Position numbers and translations under genes: made by a program. A stretch of DNA of 39,723 nucleotides from Chloroflexota bacterium (GTDB taxonomy: Bacteria > Chloroflexota > Dormibacteria > Dormibacterales > Dormibacteraceae). The stretch covers positions 1 through 39,723 of the forward strand of contig VBIA01000051.1 in NCBI GenBank assembly GCA_005879985.1, read 5' to 3'. Below the pieces are notes generated by a model. It saw nothing but the letters and a program-made list of their open reading frames with translations, was not told where the DNA came from and did not search any database. Of the stretch, positions 16,691-24,145 are shown in pieces. Position 1 is the stretch's first letter, and the number at the start of each line of letters is the position of its first letter.

Positions 16691-17758
16691 ATGATTAGCC
16701 CTTACACCGCGGTCGGACTCATACCAACTGTCAGAGGCATCCGCCGGCGGGAGGACATCAAAATCAACCTCGAGCACCTGGCGCACCTGTTCAAGGCCGC
16801 CTCATGGCTGTCGAGCCTCGACCTTCCGGTCCGCCTGATCGCGATTCCGGAAGGTGGCCTGCAAGCGTTCACAGACGAGGTGCTGGACCTCGACCACGTT
16901 GAGTTCGCGCGCAACTGCGCGATCGACATCCCGGGCGAGGAGACCGACGCGCTGGGCAAGCTGGCGCGCCAGTACGACGCCTTCGTGATCGCGCAAGCCA
17001 AGGCCCGTCACCCAGAGGTGAAGGACCGTTTCTTCAACATCGGCTTCATCATCGACCCGGCCGGCGAGGTGATTCTGCAGCACTACAAGGTCTCGCCGTT
17101 GTTCCCAGTCGAGCACTCTGTCTGCCCGCATGACATCTATGACTGGTGGATCGAGAAGTACGGACGCAACCTGGATGCGTTCTGGCCTGTGGCGGATACT
17201 GAGATCGGCCGGCTCGGGATCATGATGGCGAACGAGGGGTCCTATCCCGAAAACGCGCGTGCGTTGGCGTTGAACGGCGCAGAAGTCGTCTACCGCGCCT
17301 CCTATCCGCATCCTGCCACTGGCAATGAAATGTTCGAGATCCAAAGCCGGGCGCGGGCGCTCGACAACAACATGTACCTGGTGGCCCCCAACATGGGGAC
17401 CTATTACCTCTTTCCGGACGAGACGACCCCTATCGACACTTTCGGCGGCCGCTCGTTCGTGATCGATTACAAGGGCAGGATCGTGGGCAAGCAGGAGTAC
17501 GGCGCGGGTTCCACGTACGTGTCGGGCGTGATCGATATTGAAGCGCTGCGCGACCACCGCGCCCGCGCCCAATGGGACAACTGGCTGAAGGACCTGCGCA
17601 CAGAGCTTTACCAGCTCCTTTACGAACAGCCGATATATCCCAAAAACCTGTACCTCGACCGGCAGCCGATGAAGCACGCCGAATACAAGGAAAAGGTGAT
17701 CGACGCTCAGATCAGGCTGCTACAGGATCGGGGAGTCTGGGCCAGGCCGAGCCGCTGA
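16691..17758 (+). CDS. Nitrilase-superfamily protein lacking the catalytic cysteine
   Basis: A 355-residue carbon-nitrogen-hydrolase-fold protein. The first catalytic Glu is in IPEGG (about residue 54) and the Lys in HYKVSP (about 133). The nucleophile elbow, normally ICYD..FPE, reads GIMMANEGSYPE, so the catalytic Cys is Ala, although the flanking Glu, Pro-Glu and ALALNGAE are kept. The remainder (RARALDNNMYLVAPN, GRSFVIDYKGRIV) is typical. Without Cys the usual thioimidate/acyl chemistry cannot occur, so it may be a pseudoenzyme or binding subunit, or use different chemistry. It starts at an ATG with a GAGGGGG ribosome site. A frameshift does not explain the change, as the surrounding motif is in frame. 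Confidence 0.88.
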   Translation: MISPYTAVGLIPTVRGIRRREDIKINLEHLAHLFKAASWLSSLDLPVRLIAIPEGGLQAFTDEVLDLDHVEFARNCAIDIPGEETDALGKLARQYDAFVIAQAKARHPEVKDRFFNIGFIIDPAGEVILQHYKVSPLFPVEHSVCPHDIYDWWIEKYGRNLDAFWPVADTEIGRLGIMMANEGSYPENARALALNGAEVVYRASYPHPATGNEMFEIQSRARALDNNMYLVAPNMGTYYLFPDETTPIDTFGGRSFVIDYKGRIVGKQEYGAGSTYVSGVIDIEALRDHRARAQWDNWLKDLRTELYQLLYEQPIYPKNLYLDRQPMKHAEYKEKVIDAQIRLLQDRGVWARPSR

Positions 17759-17765
17759 GATCGCT

Positions 17766-17792
17766 GCTCTGTGGGTGCATCAGAGCCCACAG
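17766..17792 (+). promoter_or_regulatory. Two mutually exclusive hairpins between genes
   Basis: GCTCTG (17766-17771) can pair with CAGAGC (17781-17786). Alternatively CTGTGGG (17769-17775) pairs with CCCACAG (17786-17792). The two stems share bases and cannot coexist. They lie just after the nitrilase-like gene and before the zinc-ribbon gene's AAAGGAGGAG ribosome site. This may be a weak terminator or an attenuator-like switch; there is no U tract. Confidence 0.3.
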
Positions 17793-17825
17793 GCGCGTGG
17801 GTGAATTGTCAAAGGAGGAGTATCG

Positions 17826-18032
17826 ATGGAGACGGATCCAAACAAGTGCCTGCGCTGCGGCGGTCAGCTGCAATCGATTGGGGTTGAAGAGTTCAGAGTC
17901 GGAGGCAGCTCGGGAGGGTGGAAGCTCGTCTTCGGCGAGTGGGCCGAGCTCGGCGAGGGGCTCCTGTCGCTGGAGGTCTTCGCATGTACCCAGTGCCGGA
18001 AAGCCGAGCTGCGAGTTCCCACCAGAAGCTGA
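17826..18032 (+). CDS. Small zinc-ribbon protein
   Basis: A 68-residue protein with two CxxC knuckles: CLRC near residues 8-11 and CTQC near 55-58, the classic zinc-ribbon spacing, with a Gly-rich middle (VGGSSGGWKLVFGEW). The ATG at 17826 has a near-perfect ribosome site, AAAGGAGGAG, 5 bases upstream, which makes this short gene convincing. Similar small proteins of unknown function occur in many actinobacterial and chloroflexal genomes. No partner is evident; it follows the nitrilase-like gene on the same strand after a 67-base gap containing the overlapping hairpins. Confidence 0.78.
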   Translation: METDPNKCLRCGGQLQSIGVEEFRVGGSSGGWKLVFGEWAELGEGLLSLEVFACTQCRKAELRVPTRS

Positions 18033-18160
18033 TTAGCCAGACGTCCGCGCAGTGCAGCAGCTGCCGGTCTCTTCATAGAAGACGTGGCTTGAGGAAAGAC
18101 TTATCGCAAGCATCTGGACATTTGGCGTCCCCGGTCCACGTCGAGCGACTCGCGGCCTGA

Positions 18161-18855
18161 TTGCTCATCATTCCGAGAATGCAGGACTCCGAAACGAGGC
18201 GGCCTGGCCGGGCGTTCGCGGGCCAGGTTGCGCTGGTGAGCGGCGCGAGACAGGGGATCGGCGCCGCAGTTGCACGTGCTTTCATCGGAGAGGGCGCGCG
18301 CGTTGCAGCCTTGGTCCATAAACCCGAGCAGGCGCAAGAGGTCGAGGATTGGCTGGCTTCGGCAGGGATCTGCGTCACCGCCGATGTAACGGATGAAGGC
18401 GAGTGCCGCGCTGCCGTACGCGAGTGCGAGGATCAACTCGGCGCCTGTGACGTTCTGGTGAACGCCGCCGGAATCGCGATCTCAAAGAAATTCGTTGACA
18501 CAGACCAAGACACATGGCGGCGTGTCATCGCCACCGACCTCGATGGCCCATACCACCTGATCCACACGGGCTCGTCGGCCTCACGCGGGCCCTTGCTGCC
18601 GAATATTCGGGCAGCGGCGTCAGCTTCAACTGCGTCTGCCCTGCATTCGTGGATACGCCAATGACCGAGCGCACGATCGAGAACATCGTGCAGAAGACCG
18701 GCAGGTCACGCGAGGCCGCGCTGCGAGCGCTTCTAATCGATCAGGGAGGAAGGCTTATCGCCCCGGAAGAGGTCGCCGCCACTTGCCTGATGCTGGCGTC
18801 CGAGACCGGAAAGTCGATCAGCGGCGAAGCGATCGTTATCGGCCGCGGAACGTAG
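18161..18855 (+). pseudogene. Short-chain dehydrogenase, broken by an internal deletion and frame change
   Basis: The first frame (18161-18664; ATG at 18179 is the likelier start) encodes an SDR N-terminal half with SGARQGIG, the LVNAAG motif and DLDGPYHLI. The homology then continues in another frame (about 18565-18855) as HGLVGLTRALAAEY, NCVCPAF and the usual SDR tail up to SGEAIVIGRG. Compared with normal SDRs, about 38 residues between DLDGPYHLI and HGLVGLT are missing, including the Ser and the whole YxxxK active site. The break lies near 18560-18570. No working enzyme can be made from either half. It overlaps the end of the convergent enoyl-CoA hydratase gene by 20 bases. Confidence 0.85.
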
Positions 18856-19636
18856 GTTTTCGTTTTTCCGTGAACCCGGCGTGGAACTCGCGGAAGTCAT
18901 CAGCCGTCATAAGCAGTGTTTGCGTGAAGGCGTCCATCTCGATTGCGCTGGAGTAGTCGGTTGAGGCTGCGCGGTTGAGCATCTCTTTTGTCATCGCCAG
19001 GCCCCACGGCGCAAGTTCCTTGAGGCGGCCGGCGTACTCGGCCACGACCGCATCCAGCTGATCGTCTGGAACGACCCTGGAAGCGAGCCCCCACGCCGCG
19101 GCCTCGTGACTTGTGACCTTACCGCCGAGCAGAAGCATTTCCGATGCCCGCCCGAGGCCGACGATGCGTGGCAACAACCAGCTGACGCCCATGTCTCCAC
19201 CCGAGATCCCCACACTCGTGAATAGAAAACGAAAGCTCGCTGACTCGGCCAGAATTCTCAGGTCGGAGGCGGCAGCGAGGACAGCGCCTGCGCCGGCAGC
19301 GATGCCGTTGACCGATGCGATCACGGGCTGTGGGATTTCCCGAAGATTGCGCACGCATGCGCCGGTCATGCGGGCGAAGTCATAGACCTCGCGGGTGCCC
19401 ATCTTTACCAGCCGGCCGATGATTTCGTCGACGTCCCCTCCGGAGCAAAAACCGCGGCCCTCTCCGCGGATCACCAGCACGCGGACCTCGTGGCCTCGAC
19501 CGCGCAGCGATTGCGTCAGATCGCGGATGTCCGAATAGATCTCGAAAGTCAAGGAGTTCAGCCGGTCCGGCCTTGCGAACGTTATCGTCGCGACCCCGTC
19601 GCGCTCCTCGTAATCGAAGTGCTGCCAGGGATTCAC
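18836..19636 (-). CDS. Enoyl-CoA hydratase/isomerase family protein
   Basis: A 266-residue crotonase-fold protein. The oxyanion-hole segments are GFCSGGD (62-68) and GIAAGAGAVLAAASDLRI (111-128). One catalytic Glu seems kept (SEML, near 166), while the position of the other Glu of classical hydratases reads as a Ser in FLFTSVGIS. It could therefore be a hydratase, isomerase, hydrolase or ring-cleaving homologue. The GTG start overlaps the Rid gene's TGA stop as GTGA, so the two are translationally coupled. Given the neighbouring CoA ligase and monooxygenase/reductase, it probably works on the non-aromatic CoA ester formed from 2-aminobenzoyl-CoA; the exact step is inference. Confidence 0.87.
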   Translation of the reverse strand: MNPWQHFDYEERDGVATITFARPDRLNSLTFEIYSDIRDLTQSLRGRGHEVRVLVIRGEGRGFCSGGDVDEIIGRLVKMGTREVYDFARMTGACVRNLREIPQPVIASVNGIAAGAGAVLAAASDLRILAESASFRFLFTSVGISGGDMGVSWLLPRIVGLGRASEMLLLGGKVTSHEAAAWGLASRVVPDDQLDAVVAEYAGRLKELAPWGLAMTKEMLNRAASTDYSSAIEMDAFTQTLLMTADDFREFHAGFTEKRKPTFRGR

Positions 19637-20043
19637 GATCGACGGATCGCCACGGCTTCGATCTCGACCAGCGCATCCGGGTCAAAGAGGGACTGCACCT
19701 CGACGAGAGTTGTCGCGGGATAGTGCCGATCGAACACCTCGCGGTACGCCGATCCAATGGCCTGCAAATTCGCCTTGTAGGCCTTCACGTCAGTCACGTA
19801 GTAGGTGAGCTTGACGGTGTCGGCCGGCGTGGAACCGGCCGCCCGCAGGGCGATCGAGACGTTGCTGATCGCACGCGCGAATTGGGCCACGATGTTGCCG
19901 GGCTCGTCGACCTTGCCGGTGGCGTCGGATCCGATCTGGCCGCCGAGCCAGACCATGTCGCCTGCGACCGTTGCATGCGAGAAACCCGAGGCGGGCGCGA
20001 GCTCTTTGGGATTGATGTTCTGAGGCCGGTCGACCGGTCGCAT
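19633..20043 (-). CDS. Rid (YjgF/YER057c/UK114) family protein without the RidA arginine
   Basis: A 136-residue Rid-family trimer-forming protein, with the typical GFSHA start, VWLGGQIG, and the closing VEIEAVAI. In RidA the substrate-carboxylate-binding Arg lies in PARS; here that site reads PATT (Thr111). Rid subfamilies lacking this Arg are not general 2-iminoacid deaminases. Another Rid relative, 2-aminomuconate deaminase, removes ammonia from an enamine in aminoaromatic breakdown. So a fitting job here is hydrolysis of the enamine nitrogen of 2-amino-5-oxocyclohexenecarboxyl-CoA, an inference from the neighbouring genes. The ATG at 20043 is only 9 bases from the divergent ligase start. 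An open frame continues upstream to 20706 but is not Rid sequence. Confidence 0.88.
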   Translation of the reverse strand: MRPVDRPQNINPKELAPASGFSHATVAGDMVWLGGQIGSDATGKVDEPGNIVAQFARAISNVSIALRAAGSTPADTVKLTYYVTDVKAYKANLQAIGSAYREVFDRHYPATTLVEVQSLFDPDALVEIEAVAIRRS

Positions 20044-20052
20044 GACGCTAGT

Positions 20053-21672
20053 ATGTCTTTGACGCAGAGCCCGTACTCGGCCCATCTCGACACCTTCACG
20101 CGGGAGAATCTCCCGCCACGATCGACCTGGCCTGAGTTCCTGTTTACGGGCCCAGAGCTTCAGTACCCGGCAGCGATCAACTGCGCCACCGAGCTCCTCG
20201 ACCGGCATGTGCTGGCCGGCGCCGGCTCTCGGCGCTGCCTCGTCACCGACACGGAGACATGGACATACGCAGACCTCCTGACCAGGTCCAACGAGGTCGC
20301 CCACGTGCTGACCGAGGAGGCCGGCCTGGTGCCGGGAAACCGCGTGCTGCTGCGCGGTCCGAACAACCCCTGGTTGGTCGCGAGCTGGTTCGGAGTGCTG
20401 AAGGCGGGCGGAGTGGCAGTGACGACGATGCCTCTGCTTCGCGCGGGCGAGCTGCACACCATGGCCGAGATCGCGGAGACGACCATCGCGATCTGCGATA
20501 ACCGCTTCATCGAGGACATCGAGCGCGCTGCCATCCCGAGGCTGACGACCTTGCAGTACGGCGGCTCGGGCCCGGACGACCTGACGACGCTGGCGGGTTC
20601 CAAATCGACCGATCTCGAAAACGTCGCCACTGCGGCAGACGACGTTTGCATGCTCGCGTTCACCTCCGGCACGACAGGCAAGCCGAAAGCCACTATGCAT
20701 TTTCATCGCGACGTCCTCGCGATAGCCGACACCTTCTCACGCCATGTGCTGCGACCGACTCCAAACGATCTCTTCACCGCGAGCCCGCCCCTGGCGTTCA
20801 CGTTTGGGCTCGGCCAGAGTGTCGTGTTTCCCCTTCGAGTGGGAGCAGCGACGTTCCTGATCGAGCAGCCTTCCCCAACCCGCATGCTCGAGGCCGTCGA
20901 ACGCCATGGGATCACGGTGCTCGCGACTGCCCCCACTGCCTATCGCGCCATGGTTCCCGACCTGAAGGGGGCGCGGGTCAGCTCTTTGCGGGCGTGTGTG
21001 TCCGCAGGCGAGACGCTGCCGAAGGCGACGTGGGACGCGGTCCATGATGCCTGCGGCATCCGGATCATCGACGGAATCGGATCGACAGAAATGCTGCACA
21101 TATTCATCTCTGCCGCCGATGACGAGATACGACCCGATAGCACCGGGCGGGCTGTGCCTGGCTACGTTGCCGAAGTCCAGGACCCGGATGGCAGACCTGT
21201 GCCGGACGGCGAGCTGGGAAGATTGGCGGTTAAGGGGCCGACGGGCTGCCGGTACCTGCGAGGCGACCGCCAGACAACTTATGTCCAGGACGGCTGGAAC
21301 ATCACGGGCGACGTCTATGTGCGCGACTCAGACGGCTACTTCCACTATCAGGCGCGCGCCGACGACATGATCATCTCGGCGGGGTACAACATCGCCGGTC
21401 CCGAAGTAGAAGAAGCGCTGCTTCGACACGATGCTGTGGCCGAGGCCGCCGTCGTCGGCGTGCCCGATGAAAACCGGGGCATGATCGTGAAGGCGGTGGT
21501 TGTACTTCGTCCAGGTGCCGAGCTAGGCCCAGATCCCGCGAAGACCCTGCAGGACTTCGTCAAGAGCGAGATTGCTCCCTATAAGTACCCGCGTGCAATC
21601 GAGTTCGCGGAGGCACTGCCTCGGACGGCTACCGGAAAGCTGCAACGGTTCCGGCTTCGGGAAAGGAGCTAA
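20053..21672 (+). CDS. abmG: 2-Aminobenzoate (anthranilate)-CoA ligase
   Basis: A 539-residue adenylate-forming acyl/aryl-CoA ligase: carboxylate + ATP + CoA gives the CoA thioester, AMP and PPi. The AMP-binding P-loop FTSGTTGKPK is at 203-212, the GIGSTEML core motif in the middle, and the hinge region GDVYVRDSDGYF followed by ADDMI. The C-terminal catalytic lysine is Lys529 (TGKLQ). The N-terminus (AHLDTFTRENLPP) resembles benzoate/2-aminobenzoate-CoA ligases. The next gene is the fused monooxygenase/reductase that uses 2-aminobenzoyl-CoA, which is what makes anthranilate the best substrate; benzoate or salicylate are alternatives. The ATG at 20053 leaves 9 bases to the divergent Rid start. 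Its stop is followed at once by the next gene. Confidence 0.85.
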   Translation: MSLTQSPYSAHLDTFTRENLPPRSTWPEFLFTGPELQYPAAINCATELLDRHVLAGAGSRRCLVTDTETWTYADLLTRSNEVAHVLTEEAGLVPGNRVLLRGPNNPWLVASWFGVLKAGGVAVTTMPLLRAGELHTMAEIAETTIAICDNRFIEDIERAAIPRLTTLQYGGSGPDDLTTLAGSKSTDLENVATAADDVCMLAFTSGTTGKPKATMHFHRDVLAIADTFSRHVLRPTPNDLFTASPPLAFTFGLGQSVVFPLRVGAATFLIEQPSPTRMLEAVERHGITVLATAPTAYRAMVPDLKGARVSSLRACVSAGETLPKATWDAVHDACGIRIIDGIGSTEMLHIFISAADDEIRPDSTGRAVPGYVAEVQDPDGRPVPDGELGRLAVKGPTGCRYLRGDRQTTYVQDGWNITGDVYVRDSDGYFHYQARADDMIISAGYNIAGPEVEEALLRHDAVAEAAVVGVPDENRGMIVKAVVVLRPGAELGPDPAKTLQDFVKSEIAPYKYPRAIEFAEALPRTATGKLQRFRLRERS

Positions 21673-21677
21673 GACCC

Positions 21678-24026
21678 TCGAAGTCGGCACTTCAGATCGC
21701 GATCATCGGGGCGGGGCCGGCGGGCCTATATCTGGCGACGCTCGTAAAGCTCCTCAACCCAGACCACCGGATCGAGGTCTGGGAGAGAAACGCGGTGGAC
21801 GACACGTTTGGGTTTGGTGTTGTGTTCTCGGACGAGACACTGGTCGGCATCGAGCACGCCGATGCCGCCTTCTATAAGCGGCTCTCCCAGGACTTCGCAA
21901 TCTGGGATGACATCGATGTGCACTTTCGGGGCCAGGTGCTCACATCTGGTGGGCATGGGTTCGCCGCCATCAGCCGCCAGCGGCTTCTGGCGATCCTCCG
22001 CACCCGGTGCGAGGAGTTTGGGATCACGATCCACTACCGCGAGCAGGCTCCAGATCTCGAGCTTCTGCGATCGTCATATGACCTTGTGGTGGGCGCCGAT
22101 GGCGTCAACAGCCTCACTCGACAGGCGCGGGCGGAGGCCTTCCATCAACAGCTCGACCCCAGGCACGCGCGCTACATGTGGCTCGGCACGCCGCTCGTCT
22201 TCGACGCGTTCAAGTTCTTTATCGCCGAAACGGACACAGGTCCCGTACAGGCGCACGCCTACCCCTACAGCGACTCGATGAGCACATTCATCGTCGAGCT
22301 CGAGGAGCCCAGCTGGAGGCGAAGCGGCCAGGTGGACTCTTCTCTGCGCACCTGGAAACCAGGCGAAAGCGACGAGCGCGGCATGGCCTTCTGTGCCGAG
22401 GTGTTCGCCGACGTGCTGCAGGGAGAGCCTTTGATCGGCAACAACAGCCGCTGGATTCGTTTTGTAACTGTTCGCACCCGCACCTGGCGGGACGGCAACG
22501 TGCTGCTGATCGGAGACGCCGCCCACACTGCCCACTTCTCGATCGGTTCCGGGACGAAACTCGCGATGGAGGATGCGCTGGCGCTCGCCGCATGTCTCCA
22601 TGAAAACCCCAGCCTTGATGCGGCGCTGATCGCTTATGAGGCCGAGCGCCGGCCGGTGGTGGAAAGCGTCCAGCGTGCTGCCCAGGCGAGCCTCGAGTGG
22701 TTCGAGAACATCTCCCAATACACTCGGCAAGAGCCGCTCCAATTTGCGTTCAACCTCCTCACGCGGAGCCGCCGCGTCACCTATTCGAACCTGAAAGTTC
22801 GCGATTCGGAGTTTGTATCCGAGGTCGAAGACTGGTTCAACGGAGGCCGCCCCGGGGTCCCGCCGATGTTCGTTCCGATCCGGCTCCGGGACCTCGAACT
22901 GGCCAACCGCGTGATCGTCTCGCCGATGGACATGTACGCGGCAGATGACGGATGCATTGGTGATTTCCACCTCGTCCACCTCGGCAGCAAGGCGCTGGGC
23001 GGCGCTGGGCTGGTGATGACCGAGATGGTTTGCGTGTCACGCGAAGGGCGGATCACGCCGGGTTGCGCCGGCATGTACAAGCCCGAGCATGAGGCTGCGT
23101 TCAGACGGTTGGTCGATTTCGTGCACGGACACACCCCTGCAAGGATCGGGATCCAACTCGGGCATTCCGGTCGCAAGGGTTCGACCAAGCTCATGTGGGA
23201 GGGCATGGATGAGCCCTTGGAGAGCGGCAACTGGGAATTGATGGCGCCTTCACCTCTTCCCTACCTGCCAGTCAGTCAGATTCCGCGCGAGATGACTCGG
23301 GCAGACATGGACGTCGTACGTGACCAGTTCGTCGCCGCCGCGCGGATGGCCGCGCGCGCTGATTTCGACCTTCTCGAGCTGCATTGCGCGCATGGCTACC
23401 TCCTCGCCAGCTTCATCTCCCCGCTCACAAACTTGCGTCGCGACGAGTTCGGCGGCAGCCTGGAGAACCGCCTGCGCTATCCGCTTGAAGTTTTCGATGC
23501 GGTCCGCCGCGAGTGGCCCGCCGGCAAGCCGATGACAGTGCGAGTGTCAGCTGTGGACTGGTACGAGGGCGGGCTGACAGTCGATGAGTCCGTCGAAGTC
23601 GCGCGCAGCTTTGCGGCCCACGGGGTCGATGCTGTAGACGTGTCCACGGGTCAGACCGTCGCGCTCGAAGTTCCCATCGTGGGGCGAAGCTACCAAACGC
23701 CGTTCGCCGACCGGATCCGGAACGTGGCGGGCGTGCCCACGATCGCTGTCGGCGCGATCAGCGGATACGACGACGTCAACAGCATCATCCTGGCGGGCCG
23801 AGCTGATATGTGCGCGCTCGGCCGGGCCCACCTCTACGACCCCGCCTGGACGCTCCATGCCGCGGCCGATCAGGATTTCCCGGTCGGATGGCCGACGGAA
23901 TTCAAGCGCGGCAGCAGGAAGCCGCCATCCGGTCGCACTGACGGCCCTCGCCCCCGGCTCGATCTGATCCGGAGCGGAGCAAGCCGGAACCGCCATCGGC
24001 GCTGGCGCCCGCCCTCGCCGAAGTAG
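21678..24026 (+). CDS. abmA: 2-Aminobenzoyl-CoA monooxygenase/reductase (salicylyl-CoA 5-hydroxylase/oxidoreductase fusion)
   Basis: About 782 residues, a fusion of two flavoenzymes. Residues 1-390: aromatic-ring FAD monooxygenase with GAGPAG (about 11-16), the NAD(P)H/FAD motif VVGADGVNS (near 138) and GDAAH (near 277). From about residue 394: an Old-Yellow-Enzyme barrel with QLGHSGRKGS, HCAHGYLL and the FGGSLENR segment. This architecture is that of 2-aminobenzoyl-CoA monooxygenase/reductase, which hydroxylates and then reduces the ring, yielding 2-amino-5-oxocyclohex-1-enecarboxyl-CoA. The first methionine-type codon in frame (GTG, 21795) is after the Rossmann motif and cannot be the start. 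The best site is 21678, where TCG stands 9 bases after the AAAGGAG ribosome site; a TTG there would be ideal. Expression is therefore uncertain. Confidence 0.88.
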   Translation, partial: SKSALQIAIIGAGPAGLYLATLVKLLNPDHRIEVWERNAVDDTFGFGVVFSDETLVGIEHADAAFYKRLSQDFAIWDDIDVHFRGQVLTSGGHGFAAISRQRLLAILRTRCEEFGITIHYREQAPDLELLRSSYDLVVGADGVNSLTRQARAEAFHQQLDPRHARYMWLGTPLVFDAFKFFIAETDTGPVQAHAYPYSDSMSTFIVELEEPSWRRSGQVDSSLRTWKPGESDERGMAFCAEVFADVLQGEPLIGNNSRWIRFVTVRTRTWRDGNVLLIGDAAHTAHFSIGSGTKLAMEDALALAACLHENPSLDAALIAYEAERRPVVESVQRAAQASLEWFENISQYTRQEPLQFAFNLLTRSRRVTYSNLKVRDSEFVSEVEDWFNGGRPGVPPMFVPIRLRDLELANRVIVSPMDMYAADDGCIGDFHLVHLGSKALGGAGLVMTEMVCVSREGRITPGCAGMYKPEHEAAFRRLVDFVHGHTPARIGIQLGHSGRKGSTKLMWEGMDEPLESGNWELMAPSPLPYLPVSQIPREMTRADMDVVRDQFVAAARMAARADFDLLELHCAHGYLLASFISPLTNLRRDEFGGSLENRLRYPLEVFDAVRREWPAGKPMTVRVSAVDWYEGGLTVDESVEVARSFAAHGVDAVDVSTGQTVALEVPIVGRSYQTPFADRIRNVAGVPTIAVGAISGYDDVNSIILAGRADMCALGRAHLYDPAWTLHAAADQDFPVGWPTEFKRGSRKPPSGRTDGPRPRLDLIRSGASRNRHRRWRPPSPK

Positions 24027-24036
24027 GTCCCAGGTC

Positions 24037-24057
24037 CCTCCCCACCATGTGGGGAGG
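24037..24057 (+). terminator. Strong hairpin after the monooxygenase/reductase gene
   Basis: CCTCCCCAC (24037-24045) and GTGGGGAGG (24049-24057) make a perfect 9-bp stem with a 3-base loop, 10 bases after the stop codon. No T tract follows, so it is either a GC-rich terminator without a U tail or an RNA-stabilising stem. It separates the ligase-monooxygenase pair from trpB2. Confidence 0.5.
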
Positions 24058-24145
24058 CTAGGTGGGCCGTCGATAGAGCAACGGCGAGGCGATGTACGCT
24101 GGGCGCAACCCGTCCTGACGCCGTCACACAGGAGGCTGGGAGCCC

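Noticed and set aside
20044-20706. An upstream extension of the Rid protein
   Set aside because: The extra residues are antisense to the CoA ligase, not Rid-like, and the family start matches the ATG at 20043.
21650-21700. Programmed -1 frameshift fusing the CoA ligase to the monooxygenase/reductase
   Set aside because: GGGAAAG is present but in the wrong phase for a slippery heptamer in the ligase frame; a lost start codon is simpler.
22074-22979. A 301-codon open frame on minus
   Set aside because: Fully antisense to the well-conserved monooxygenase/reductase gene with no motif of its own.
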